From the NCBI GenBank assembly GCA_947489925.1, contig CANLFK010000009.1:1-26645 (forward strand): DNA of 26,645 nt, read 5' to 3'. Shown here one piece after another: positions 17,391-25,053 of this stretch (positions are counted from its first letter, which is position 1; each line of letters starts with the position of its first letter). The position numbers and the translations under genes are program-made. The notes beneath the pieces are model-generated. The model was not told where the DNA came from. It worked only from the letters and a program-made list of their open reading frames with translations, and did not search any database. Source of the DNA: Candidatus Caenarcanales bacterium. Its GTDB lineage: Bacteria > Cyanobacteriota > Vampirovibrionia > Caenarcaniphilales > Caenarcanaceae.

Positions 17391-18887
17391 ATGTTTATAA
17401 ATAAAAAATTAGTCAATTTAAGTTTTTTGTTTTTTAGTTATATTTCTTATTGTGGCTTAAATTCATTTCCTGTTTTGTCAGAAGAGGTTTATCCTGGTAT
17501 TTTTGTAATGGATACCAAAAGTAAATGGAAAATTGAAGTTAGAGATGATTCACCTGATGAGAAATTTGGTTATGTAGTTTGTAATGGAGGTTATTTGGGA
17601 AGCCCACTAATAGCCAATGAAAAGAAAATTGTAGACCGTTATTTGGCAAAATGTGCTTCTGGTCATAGGGAAGCAGCCTATACAAAATTACCCATTATTG
17701 ATTTACCCAGTAATTATGATGAAACAAAAGTACAAAACTTAGCTTACAAAGCTGAAATCAATGGACGGAATTATTATTTGTGTAAAGGATATTTAAATTC
17801 TACTAATTGGTGTTCAGCCGAAGGCGAATCAAAAGCTCAAGATTTATTAAACAGACTTGAAGGCGGTCAAGATATTAGCCCAGATATTCAGGAAATGACA
17901 GCTAGCCACCAAAAAGGACGAGATTTAGTCATTCAGAGAAATAATCAAGCTCAAAACTTACCAATAAATAATTTGCAAACCCCAAGTTTAAATTCGCTAG
18001 CTAGCAAAAAAGCCATCAAAATTACTCAAGAAGAATTAAATGCTTTGAAAACTGGTGAAATACAACTTCAAGACTTAGTTTCTGAAAGGGAAGTTGTTAA
18101 TTTGAATAATATTAATTTGGGCAATAATAATCAAGCTCAAAACTTACCAATAAATAATTTACAAATCCCAAGTTTAAATTCGCTAGCTAGCAAAAAAGCC
18201 ATTAAAATTACTCAAGAAGAATTAAATGCCTTGAAAACTGGTGAAATACAACTTCAAGACTTAGTTTCTGAAAGGGAAGTTGTTAATTTGAATAATATTA
18301 ATTTGGGCAATAATAATCAAGCTCAAAATATTAATGAAATGCCTGCTCTCAAAATTCAACCAGTACAGGTTTTACCAGTAGAGCCACGAGTTCAAGCTCA
18401 AAGAGTTCAGCCAAATTATGCACAAAGCCAATCAGTACAATCAATGCCTTCTATTCAAATTACTCAAAATGATTATACTGCTTTACAAAATGGCTCTTTA
18501 TCTGCTCAGCAATTAGTACAAAATTATTTGCCTTCTCAAGTTCCACAAATGCAGCAAATGCCACAAATGCAAAATTATGCACCACCCGTTCAAGTTCAAG
18601 CAATTCAGCCAACAAATTATTATGCACAAAGTCAGCCAATACAATTAATGCCTTTAGCTGGAGAGCAAGTTCAAACTATTCAAATTACTCAAAATGATTA
18701 TAATGCCTTACAAAATGGTTCTTTGTCTGCTCAGCAATTAGTACAAAATTATTTACCTTCTCAAGTTCCACAAATGCAACAAATGCCACAAATGCAAAAT
18801 TATGCGCCAGTCCAAGCAATTCAACCAACGAATTATTATGCACAAAGCCAATATAATAATTCTGGTTTTTATTACGGTAATCGCTAA
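17391..18887 (+). CDS. Secreted repeat protein with four ITQ-ALxxG-LV motifs
   Basis: A 498-residue protein I do not recognise. A signal-like segment (about 8-30) precedes a 140-residue domain with four cysteines (64, 88, 131, 141) that could form disulfides. The rest is repetitive. Residues about 184-307 are two nearly identical 62-residue repeats. Residues about 354-488 are two copies of a roughly 75-residue Gln/Pro-rich repeat with PQMQQMPQMQNYAP. Both types contain one shared motif of about 24 residues: IKITQEELNALKTGEIQLQDLV or the diverged IQITQNDYNALQNG..SAQQLV. Thus four motif copies sit at about 209, 271, 355 and 430. The Gln/Asn/Pro-rich tail ends in aromatic residues. A surface or periplasmic binding role is plausible but unproven. 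The gene stands alone, between yggS and a hairpin terminator. Confidence 0.8.
   Translation: MFINKKLVNLSFLFFSYISYCGLNSFPVLSEEVYPGIFVMDTKSKWKIEVRDDSPDEKFGYVVCNGGYLGSPLIANEKKIVDRYLAKCASGHREAAYTKLPIIDLPSNYDETKVQNLAYKAEINGRNYYLCKGYLNSTNWCSAEGESKAQDLLNRLEGGQDISPDIQEMTASHQKGRDLVIQRNNQAQNLPINNLQTPSLNSLASKKAIKITQEELNALKTGEIQLQDLVSEREVVNLNNINLGNNNQAQNLPINNLQIPSLNSLASKKAIKITQEELNALKTGEIQLQDLVSEREVVNLNNINLGNNNQAQNINEMPALKIQPVQVLPVEPRVQAQRVQPNYAQSQSVQSMPSIQITQNDYTALQNGSLSAQQLVQNYLPSQVPQMQQMPQMQNYAPPVQVQAIQPTNYYAQSQPIQLMPLAGEQVQTIQITQNDYNALQNGSLSAQQLVQNYLPSQVPQMQQMPQMQNYAPVQAIQPTNYYAQSQYNNSGFYYGNR
17940..18327 (+). repeat. Tandem 186-bp coding repeat, two copies plus a short third start
   Basis: Copies run 17940-18125 and 18126-18311, nearly identical in DNA with only a few substitutions. 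A third copy begins at 18312 and diverges after about 16 bases. The period is 62 codons, so copy-number change keeps the reading frame. The near-identity implies a recent duplication. Confidence 0.92.
18451..18860 (+). repeat. Tandem 225-bp coding repeat, Gln/Pro-rich
   Basis: The unit starting at 18451 recurs at 18676, a period of 75 codons. The second copy is slightly shortened, lacking a few codons between YAP and QAIQPTN. Most differences are synonymous or small indels. Short sub-repeats of CAAATGC-type triplets encode the QMQQMPQMQ run. Confidence 0.85.
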
Positions 18888-18957
18888 ATTATTTGCATAA
18901 CTTATAAAATAAATAAAATTAATCATTATTTAATCTATCTTTCAGACAAATTAATAC

Positions 18958-18999
18958 AACTAATCAGTTTAAAATTTCAACTGATTAGTTAATCTTTTT
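18958..18999 (+). terminator. Perfect 12-bp hairpin with T-run after the repeat-protein gene
   Basis: The arm AACTAATCAGTT (18958-18969) pairs perfectly with AACTGATTAGTT (18979-18990) around a 9-base loop, followed by AATCTTTTT. It sits 70 bases after the upstream stop and only 8 bases before the next ATG at 19008. It most likely ends the upstream transcript, but it could also act as an attenuator or operator for the small downstream gene. The stem is AT-rich. Confidence 0.6.
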
Positions 19000-19007
19000 A
19001 ATTTGAA

Positions 19008-19340
19008 ATGAATATAACAAAAACTTCTTCAGTATTACCATCATCGGCAAGCTCAGCAAAAACAACTGCTGAAAATTTAGCAAGAGTGTTTACAAAAGGA
19101 GTAGCAGGAGTAGCAGGAGTATTAATAACAGCAAAAACATTGGCAGAACCTATACTTCCAGCTAAATGTCTTCTTGGAGTTCCACCTGAAGGAATAATTT
19201 TAGCAAGGAAACCAGTTGTTTGTAATAAAACTAGTGATTATGGACTTCCTGATCGAGTCTTTCCAAGTGTGCCAGTTGATAATATCATTGATGAAACAAC
19301 AGGGAATATAGTGGGTCGTATTGCTTACACAGGCAAATGA
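19008..19340 (+). CDS. Small protein of unknown function
   Basis: A 110-residue reading frame I do not recognise. Residues 1-30 are rich in Ser, Thr and Ala. A small-residue hydrophobic stretch (30-50, GVAGVAGVLITAKTLA) could be a membrane segment or amphipathic helix. The C-terminal half holds two cysteines (54, 72) and a patterned sequence ending in TTGNIVGRIAYTGK. There is no Shine-Dalgarno, and a terminator-like hairpin lies just upstream, so expression would need read-through or a promoter inside that short gap. Codon use looks like the neighbours. It is probably real, with doubt. Confidence 0.5.
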   Translation: MNITKTSSVLPSSASSAKTTAENLARVFTKGVAGVAGVLITAKTLAEPILPAKCLLGVPPEGIILARKPVVCNKTSDYGLPDRVFPSVPVDNIIDETTGNIVGRIAYTGK

Positions 19341-19847
19341 TGATAATTTAACTTAAGTTTTTGATAGACTAAAAAATAGAAGTATTAGCTTTCAAAACCA
19401 TCTTGAGAAGTCTAAAGCCAAATTCTTGATTGAATAAGGTTTTATTTTTCAAGATGAATTAATAATATACCTCTTGCAGAAAAACCCCTAACCCCCTGAA
19501 AGATGGCTTTAGAAGCTGGGGTTTGAATGTGTTATTTTACTAAAAACATTTAGTTCCCCCTGTCAAGGGGGCAGAGGGGGTTTAGCAAATGAAATTCTTT
19601 AGCAAACACTCTCTTTCAATCGTCAATTTAATCCAATTCTAATTTATTTTTCAAGATGAATTAATAATGACTAATAATATTAAAAAACTAGTCGATTCAA
19701 TTAATTAATGTGAGTTCGATAAGTCTTTTAAATTTAAATGTTAAATGTTTTTTTAATTGCTAAAGTAATTTAAGTTGAAAGATGGGAACAAAATACACTA
19801 CTTTATGCTTCATTAAGGTTATTAGATTATCAAAATTTAGGTTTTAA
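19341..19847. other. 507-base intergenic region
   Basis: No credible coding sequence is seen. 19341-19440 and 19669-19847 are AT-rich with no structure I can support. The middle part (19441-19668) holds the repeat-flanked GC-rich element listed separately. This is the longest gene-free stretch in the window. Confidence 0.7.
19441..19668. mobile_element. MITE-like hairpin element between 26-bp direct repeats
   Basis: Bases 19441-19466 and 19643-19668 are an identical 26-bp direct repeat. The 176 bases between contain the only strongly GC-rich patches in the region. Nested inverted arms are CTAACCCCCT (19488-19497) with AGGGGGTTTAG (19575-19585), one base bulged, and CCCCCT-GTCA-AGGGGG (19556-19571). 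There is no coding capacity. The composition and nested stems resemble small non-autonomous or dispersed hairpin repeats. The long direct repeats could be a target duplication or the result of recombination. Confidence 0.55.
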
Positions 19848-20096
19848 ATGCTTACGGAATTATATAATAGAGCGGAAGAATTAATTTTAACAGATGAACA
19901 AAAGCAGGCTTTGAATTTGCTTAAGTGTATTCAGACATATAGAGTTCACCCATCAGTAGCTCAACTATTGTCTAGTCGCTCAAAATTAGTTTATCAATTA
20001 GATGATATTTATAAATTATGGAGACGATTTGATCGCTTATCGAACAAGGATTTAGCCGAATTAGCCATGGAATTAATTAATGAAATTTGGGATTAA
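19848..20096 (+). CDS. Small helical protein of unknown function
   Basis: An 82-residue reading frame, acidic overall and predicted almost fully helical from its pattern (ELYNRAEELIL, DDIYKLWRRFDRLSNKDLAELAMELINEIWD). It has one Cys, no signal peptide and no membrane segment, so it is probably cytosolic. AGG lies 9 bases before the ATG, a weak ribosome-binding site. It is 86 bases upstream of mdh on the same strand and may share its transcript. I recognise no family. An antitoxin-like or adaptor role cannot be judged from this sequence. Confidence 0.6.
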   Translation: MLTELYNRAEELILTDEQKQALNLLKCIQTYRVHPSVAQLLSSRSKLVYQLDDIYKLWRRFDRLSNKDLAELAMELINEIWD

Positions 20097-20182
20097 ATAA
20101 ATAGTCATAAAACACTTTCAGAGATTGCGTTTTAGGTTGAGAAAGCTTAAACTTGATTCATCTTCAGATGGATTAATTAATT

Positions 20183-21133
20183 ATGGCTAAATTTAAACAA
20201 CCTAAAGTAACTATTGTTGGAGCTGGAAATGTTGGTGCAACAACCGCTCAGCGAGTAATTGAAAAAAATATTGCAAATGTTGTTTTACTTGATGTAGCTT
20301 CTGGTATTGCTACTGGTAAAGCCCTTGACTTAGCTGAAGCTGCTCCAGTTGAGTCTCATGATAGAGCGATTATTGGTGGAAGTGATTATGAATTATCAAA
20401 AGATTCAGATGTGGTAGTAATTACAGCTGGTATTGCTCGTAAGCCTGGAATGAGCCGTGATGACTTATTAAAAACTAATGCTGAAATTGTTTCTTCAGTA
20501 GCTAAACAAGCTGTTAAATATTCGCCTGATGCGGTTTTTGTTATTGTGTCAAATCCATTAGATATTATGACTTATTTGACCAAAAAAGTAACTGGTTTGC
20601 CAAGTAATAAAGTTATTGGTATGGCTGGTGTGCTTGATTCAGCCCGTATGAGATTTTTTGTAGCTGAAGCTTTAAATGTTTCAGTAAGAGATGTAACAGC
20701 TTTTGTATTAGGTGGGCATGGTGATTCTATGGTGCCTTTAGCTCGTTATTCATCTGTTTCAGGTATTCCACTTTCAGCTCTTTTATCAGCCGAAAAAATT
20801 GAAGAAATTAATAAAAGAACCCGCAATGGTGGTATTGAAATAGTTAATCATTTGCAAACAGGCAGTGCTTTTTATGCTCCAGCCAGCTCAACCGCTGAAA
20901 TGGTTGAATCTATTGTGCGTGATCGTAAACGGGTTTTACCTTGCTGTGTTGAATTAAATGGTCAATATGGCTTGAAAGATATTTTTGTTGGAGTGCCAAT
21001 TAAATTAGGTTCTAATGGAGTTGAAGAAATTATCGAAATCGAATTAACTGACTCTGAAAAAGCTGAACTTCATAAATCAGCGGAAGATGTGAAAGTTAAT
21101 ATCGAAAAATTAAATTCAATGCTTTCTTCCTAG
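20183..21133 (+). CDS. mdh: Malate dehydrogenase, LDH-like type
   Basis: A 316-residue NAD-dependent enzyme interconverting malate and oxaloacetate. The Rossmann motif GAGNVG is at 13-18, with Asp37 ending the second strand (NAD preference). The substrate loop ARKPGMSR (85-92) has Arg86 and Arg92, with Arg in place of the Gln typical of lactate dehydrogenase, so MDH is the better call. VLDSARMR (150-157) supplies Asp152 and Arg155, and GGHGDSMV supplies catalytic His179. Length and motifs are standard for the tetrameric bacterial group. There is no Shine-Dalgarno. Its 3' end overlaps the convergent ispD by 4 bases. Confidence 0.95.
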   Translation: MAKFKQPKVTIVGAGNVGATTAQRVIEKNIANVVLLDVASGIATGKALDLAEAAPVESHDRAIIGGSDYELSKDSDVVVITAGIARKPGMSRDDLLKTNAEIVSSVAKQAVKYSPDAVFVIVSNPLDIMTYLTKKVTGLPSNKVIGMAGVLDSARMRFFVAEALNVSVRDVTAFVLGGHGDSMVPLARYSSVSGIPLSALLSAEKIEEINKRTRNGGIEIVNHLQTGSAFYAPASSTAEMVESIVRDRKRVLPCCVELNGQYGLKDIFVGVPIKLGSNGVEEIIEIELTDSEKAELHKSAEDVKVNIEKLNSMLSS

Positions 21134-21849
21134 ATTATTTTGCGTGCCAAGTTTAAGTCGGCTAAATTGGTGATTTTAAAGTTTAAATGCTTAGCTTCAA
21201 CTAAATAAACTTTTTCACCTAATAGCTCGATTAAACTTGCATCATCAGTAAATTCACAATTATAATTTTTGGCATTGTTCAAAGCTTTTTTGTATAATTC
21301 GGTTTCAAAAGCTTGGGGAGTTTGAGCCGCCCATAAATTATTGCGAGATATTGTTTTTTGAATATGTTTTTTTGTATTTTCAGGTTCTGAATTTGAGCTT
21401 AATTTTATTGTATCGCTGACTGGCTGAGCTAAAATAGCGGCTTTATATTCAATAGTTAAATCTAATAAATTTTCCAAATCAAAAGCAGAAGTTAAAGCTC
21501 TGGCACTATCATGAATAAATAAATATGGATTTTTATCTTTAATAATTTCAAAGGCTTTTAAAACTGACTCAAAGCGATTTTGTCCGCCTGAAATAAAGAA
21601 TAAATTAGTTTTAAAGTTTTGGGCAATGACTTTAAGTTTATTTTGTAATTCTAGATTTTGTATTTCGCTGACTGGAAGAGTAATAATAATATTTTCGGCA
21701 AAAGGACTAATATTTTTTAAACTGATTTCTAAAACAGATAAATTATCTTTTAGTAAGCAAAACTGTTTAGCAATATTTAAACCTAATCTTTGGCTATTAC
21801 CAGCTGCCAAAAGTATAGAAGCAAATAATTTTTTATTTTTATACTTCAT
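21130..21849 (-). CDS. ispD: 2-C-methyl-D-erythritol 4-phosphate cytidylyltransferase
   Basis: A 239-residue IspD, the third step of the MEP isoprenoid pathway (MEP plus CTP to CDP-ME). The nucleotide-binding loop ILLAAGNSQRLG...KQF contains Arg21 and Lys28. GGQNRFESV, FIHDSAR, AAQTPQAF and FTDDASLIE follow in order, then the C-terminal NFKITNLADLNLA. This is the full standard set. It lies 25 bases after rseP on the same strand and is probably co-transcribed, a grouping also known from other bacteria in which dxr, rseP and isoprenoid genes cluster. The ispF partner is not in the window. Confidence 0.93.
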   Translation of the reverse strand: MKYKNKKLFASILLAAGNSQRLGLNIAKQFCLLKDNLSVLEISLKNISPFAENIIITLPVSEIQNLELQNKLKVIAQNFKTNLFFISGGQNRFESVLKAFEIIKDKNPYLFIHDSARALTSAFDLENLLDLTIEYKAAILAQPVSDTIKLSSNSEPENTKKHIQKTISRNNLWAAQTPQAFETELYKKALNNAKNYNCEFTDDASLIELLGEKVYLVEAKHLNFKITNLADLNLARKII

Positions 21850-21874
21850 AATTTAAATAACTGTGCCAAACAAT

Positions 21875-23011
21875 CTATTTTTTGAAAATAATATCTCTCA
21901 GATCATTAAAAAGAATCAAAACCGTTAATGAGAGAACTAAAACTAAACCAAATTGGGAAACATAATCCCTTACTTTTAATAAAGTTTTACTATCTTTTTT
22001 GCCAGTAATAATTTCGATTAATTGAAACAGAATATGTCCGCCATCAAGTGGTAAAAGTGGCAATAAGTTAAAAATAGCAATTTCAATTGAAAACAATGCT
22101 CCCCATTGCAAACCAGAACTAAGATTATTTTGTAAAGATTTAGCCATCAGACCAGTTGCACTAATTACACCATGTACATCACCTAATTTAATACCACCAA
22201 AATCTGGACGGAAAGGAGCACTTAATAAAAACCATAATCCTTGAGTACATAAAGCCATCCAGCCTGCAAAATAAGACCAAGCCCATTTCAAATGCTCAAT
22301 AATTGGTATTCCTCCTTTAATTGGTCCATAGTGTAAATCCGCACTTAAACCAATATTTAATCTACCTTCTTTATTCGTTTTAACTTTTTCAGTTATACAA
22401 TATTCTTTTTCAGATTTTAAATTAGTTCTCTCTAAGCGTAATTCAACAGTTTTATTTGGTAATTTTCTAATTTTACTAATAAATTCAAGTTCATTTTTGG
22501 TAGTTTCACCGTTTAAAGCCAATATTTGATCACCAGCTTTTAATTTACTTCTCACTTCAACGGTGGCTTGAGGTGCAATCTGAGAAATAAAAAAACTATT
22601 TTGGTCAGCTTTTTGAGGCACACCAATAAAAATAACAGTCATTAAAGCCAAAAACAAAGCAAAAACCAAATTAGCTCCAGGTCCAGCAAAAGAAACTATT
22701 AATCTTTGCCAAGCTGGAAATGACCTTTTGGGGCGAGTTAGCGTAATGCCCATATCTTCGGTATCTTCCGTTTCATCGCCCATTTCAGGTATTGCAACAT
22801 ATGCCCCAATCAAAAGCGGGTGAAAACGAAATTCAATATCTTTGTATTTAGCAATAATCCAAGTTGGCCCAAAGAATGGCACTCCTAAACCAACTACTGG
22901 TGTTTGCATGCCAAAATAGCGAGCCGCAAAAAAATGACCCGCTTCATGGACAATAATCAAAATTAATAAAAGACCAATGGCGGCTAAAACACTTAAAGGA
23001 CTGCTTATCAT
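21875..23011 (-). CDS. rseP: RseP-family site-2 zinc metalloprotease
   Basis: A 378-residue intramembrane protease. The zinc motif HEAGH (22-26) lies in the first membrane helix and the second active-site motif LLPLLPLDGGH (Asp323) near the C-terminus. One periplasmic PDZ domain (about 125-205) contains PQATVEVRSKLKAGDQILALNG. RseP enzymes cut anti-sigma factors or remnant signal peptides within the membrane. The ATG at 23011 is followed by a short hydrophobic start typical of the family. It is the first gene of the pair with ispD. The 150 bases upstream separate it from the IS-derived element. Confidence 0.93.
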   Translation of the reverse strand: MISSPLSVLAAIGLLLILIIVHEAGHFFAARYFGMQTPVVGLGVPFFGPTWIIAKYKDIEFRFHPLLIGAYVAIPEMGDETEDTEDMGITLTRPKRSFPAWQRLIVSFAGPGANLVFALFLALMTVIFIGVPQKADQNSFFISQIAPQATVEVRSKLKAGDQILALNGETTKNELEFISKIRKLPNKTVELRLERTNLKSEKEYCITEKVKTNKEGRLNIGLSADLHYGPIKGGIPIIEHLKWAWSYFAGWMALCTQGLWFLLSAPFRPDFGGIKLGDVHGVISATGLMAKSLQNNLSSGLQWGALFSIEIAIFNLLPLLPLDGGHILFQLIEIITGKKDSKTLLKVRDYVSQFGLVLVLSLTVLILFNDLRDIIFKK

Positions 23012-23162
23012 TATATAAAGTATAAATATAGTTAATTTTAGGAAAGTTTATCACTTTTCATAAAATACTCAATGATTTTTTAGTAAGTTCATCAAAAAAT
23101 ATTTGTTATTATCACAATGCTCCTAGATATTGGATTAGAGCTATGGATTTTGCACCCGACTT

Positions 23163-23380
23163 TTAGAAGCTGTCTGAAAAATATTGGAAGACTGAGATAA
23201 ATTAAAGTTAGTGCCACCAAAACAAACTAACAAGGACATTTTCTTGATTTGAAGGATTCAGACGCTTATGCAAAGATTGTAAAATGAAAACAATCTATTC
23301 TGAAGCTTGGATTTACCTTTCCATGACTAAAATAATGCTTAATCGTTTATCCTAATCTTTTATTTTCAGACAGCTTCTAA
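23163..23380. mobile_element. Internally deleted IS5-like element with 18-bp inverted repeats
   Basis: The sequence TTAGAAGCTGTCTGAAAA (23163-23180) is repeated as a perfect inverse at 23363-23380. The 182 bases between keep only the 3' end of a plus-strand transposase reading frame. Both ends are intact but the middle is missing, so the element could be moved only by a transposase supplied elsewhere. A TA on each outer edge could be a 2-bp target duplication. The right repeat extends into the stop codon of the adjacent minus-strand gene. Confidence 0.85.
23227..23355 (+). pseudogene. IS5-family transposase C-terminal relic
   Basis: Frame reading from 23227 gives LTRTFS, a TGA at 23245-23247, then FEGFRRLCKDC, KMKTIY, SEAWIYLSM and TKIMLNRLS before TAA at 23353. 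This matches the end of IS5-family transposases, which read roughly ERTFAWLxxFRRLxKDYE...SSEAxIYIAMIRLMLRRL. The internal TGA stands where the family has Trp (TGG), a one-base change. About 40 codons remain of a protein normally several times longer, so it is non-functional. Confidence 0.8.
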
Positions 23381-24831
23381 GTATTATTTGATACTAAAGT
23401 AGTTAAACCTCGGCTATTAAAGCCATTAATATTAGGAATTGAAAGACTTAAGTTTGCTGGCTTGTTCTGAGAGGCTTTATTTTTACTGACTGGTTTATTT
23501 TTTTTATCGTCATCATCAGAATCAGATATTTCATCAATACCCAAAGCCCATTGAATTGATTTGATAATTTTTATTAAACCAGATGAAATAAAACCGAAAA
23601 TAAAAAAATCACAAACATATTTAATAGCTGTTTTAATGACTGAATTAACCATAATTTGTTTATTTAATTCTTCGGGCGTGCTGAACGGTTTAATTTCTGG
23701 TAAAAGACCTTTTCTTAATGTGCTAGTTTCAGGAGTATTTTCGACTATCCATTTATTTAAGGCTTTTATTGGTGCAAGTCCTCCTACAAAGCGCAAAACT
23801 GAATTTCTTTTATTTTCCCGAAAGGCATCAACTGGTCCATCTTCTCCAGCATCTCGGGACAAGCGAGAAATAACTGAAGCTGTTAAAGTTACTCCTCCTT
23901 GAACACAATCTCCATTAGTTATTTTTTTGCCAGCTTTACTAGCGGCTTTTCCAAAAAAACAAATTGATTCAGATAGGTCTGCTTCTTTCTGTATTTTATC
24001 ACGAGCATCAGTGGCAATTTTTATGGCTGTCGAAGGATTTACTATAGCGTCTAAAGAGTGATTTCCTTTTTCAACCTCTCGAATGAAAGCTTTATCCGCC
24101 CGGTGAAAAAAATAATTAATAGCCAAAGGAGCAAAAAAGACATAAGAACTAACAAATAAACCTAAGTCTCCCTTCACAAATAAAGCCCTTGCTAAAGACA
24201 AAGTAGACACAGTTAAAGCGAAAATTGTTCTTCTTTTGTCATGGTATACAAAATTAAAAGCTTTTAGTTTCAGTTTATTTAGGCCTGATAATTCTTTTTC
24301 AAGGTTTTGACTGGCTGGCTTAATAATTTCAGTAAATACTTTTTTATAAGCGGCTGGATTATAAGTAATTAAAGATTTTTTTGCATGTTCAAATGTTTCA
24401 TGGCTAATATCTTTTGGTAAATAATTTTTTAAAACATCTAATAATAATTCTTTTTTGTTAGTTTTCGGATTGTGAATCTTCCATAAATGCGTTCCGTGCA
24501 TATTTAAAAGATTATAGGTCAAAATATAAGTTAAAAAACTAAATAAAATATCAACGCTAAAACCCAAGGGATTCTTCTTCCAAGGCATTAAAGCATTAAT
24601 TAAATCTTGTATTTCGTCTTTTTTCTCTTTATGAGTTTTAGTATTATTGTCTGGTGTTGTGGTGGCTGAATTATTGATTAAACTAAGAGTTGGAATTTGA
24701 TTTAAATTTATAGTATTATTGGCTGAATTTAAGCTATTAGCGGGTAAAGTAAAAGACTGAGGTGTTAAAGAAGAATAATTCCCACCAATTAATTTATTAT
24801 TATTAGTTAAAGCTGTTATTCCTCCAGACAT
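23377..24831 (-). CDS. Multi-pass membrane protein of unknown function
   Basis: A 484-residue protein I do not recognise. Residues 1-65 are Asn/Ser/Thr-rich low complexity. Hydrophobic segments lie at about 90-111, 203-217, 222-243 and 400-424, with charged regions between (for example 245-310 with Cys291 and Cys309). After an acidic patch (DSDDDDKK near 437-444) a Lys/Asn-rich tail follows. The start is well supported by GGAGGA 9 bases upstream. Its TAG stop lies inside the right inverted repeat of the IS5-like element. The next gene upstream on the same strand (25054-25926) has a similar mix of hydrophobic segments and Asn-rich disorder, so the two may form an operon and act together at the membrane. 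Confidence 0.75.
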   Translation of the reverse strand: MSGGITALTNNNKLIGGNYSSLTPQSFTLPANSLNSANNTINLNQIPTLSLINNSATTTPDNNTKTHKEKKDEIQDLINALMPWKKNPLGFSVDILFSFLTYILTYNLLNMHGTHLWKIHNPKTNKKELLLDVLKNYLPKDISHETFEHAKKSLITYNPAAYKKVFTEIIKPASQNLEKELSGLNKLKLKAFNFVYHDKRRTIFALTVSTLSLARALFVKGDLGLFVSSYVFFAPLAINYFFHRADKAFIREVEKGNHSLDAIVNPSTAIKIATDARDKIQKEADLSESICFFGKAASKAGKKITNGDCVQGGVTLTASVISRLSRDAGEDGPVDAFRENKRNSVLRFVGGLAPIKALNKWIVENTPETSTLRKGLLPEIKPFSTPEELNKQIMVNSVIKTAIKYVCDFFIFGFISSGLIKIIKSIQWALGIDEISDSDDDDKKNKPVSKNKASQNKPANLSLSIPNINGFNSRGLTTLVSNNT

Positions 24832-24835
24832 TAAG

Positions 24836-25048
24836 CTAATTCCTCCACCTTTGGCTAAAGTGAAGACAATTAATTAAACTTTTATGTTTTATATGGCTAA
24901 ATAATCCGCTTGAAAATTTAACCATTTTATTTTGAAAACATATTTTATTTTTTAATTTCAAGATCAAATAACCTTGAACTCTTTCATTTTGGTCTAAGTT
25001 AATACTTTTTCTCAAGGGTTTTAAAGGTATTTTATCGTTGTAATACAT
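24836..25048 (-). CDS. Doubtful small basic ORF between two unknown genes
   Basis: A 70-codon frame fills the gap between the two unknown membrane-protein genes, starting 5 bases after the upstream stop. The product would be very basic (many Lys and Arg), with no domain or signal. It has no ribosome-binding site, and its last codons contain the Shine-Dalgarno of the next gene. It may simply be a chance open frame in a 222-base spacer. Confidence 0.2.
   Translation of the reverse strand: MYYNDKIPLKPLRKSINLDQNERVQGYLILKLKNKICFQNKMVKFSSGLFSHIKHKSLINCLHFSQRWRN
24841..24846 (-). promoter_or_regulatory. Strong Shine-Dalgarno of the 23377-24831 gene
   Basis: Reverse-strand GGAGGA sits 9 bases before the ATG at 24831. 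It is the best ribosome-binding site in the window and stands out because most genes here have none. Confidence 0.75.
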
Positions 25049-25053
25049 AAATT

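Noticed and set aside
1298..19715. Shared sequence AATTAATGTGAGTT near 1298-1311 and near 19705
   Set aside because: About 14 matching bases are expected by chance at this window size and AT content, and the flanks do not match.
23561..23902. Plus-strand open frame of 113 codons
   Set aside because: It is antisense to the 484-residue unknown gene, which has a strong Shine-Dalgarno. The plus frame has no start signal or family features.
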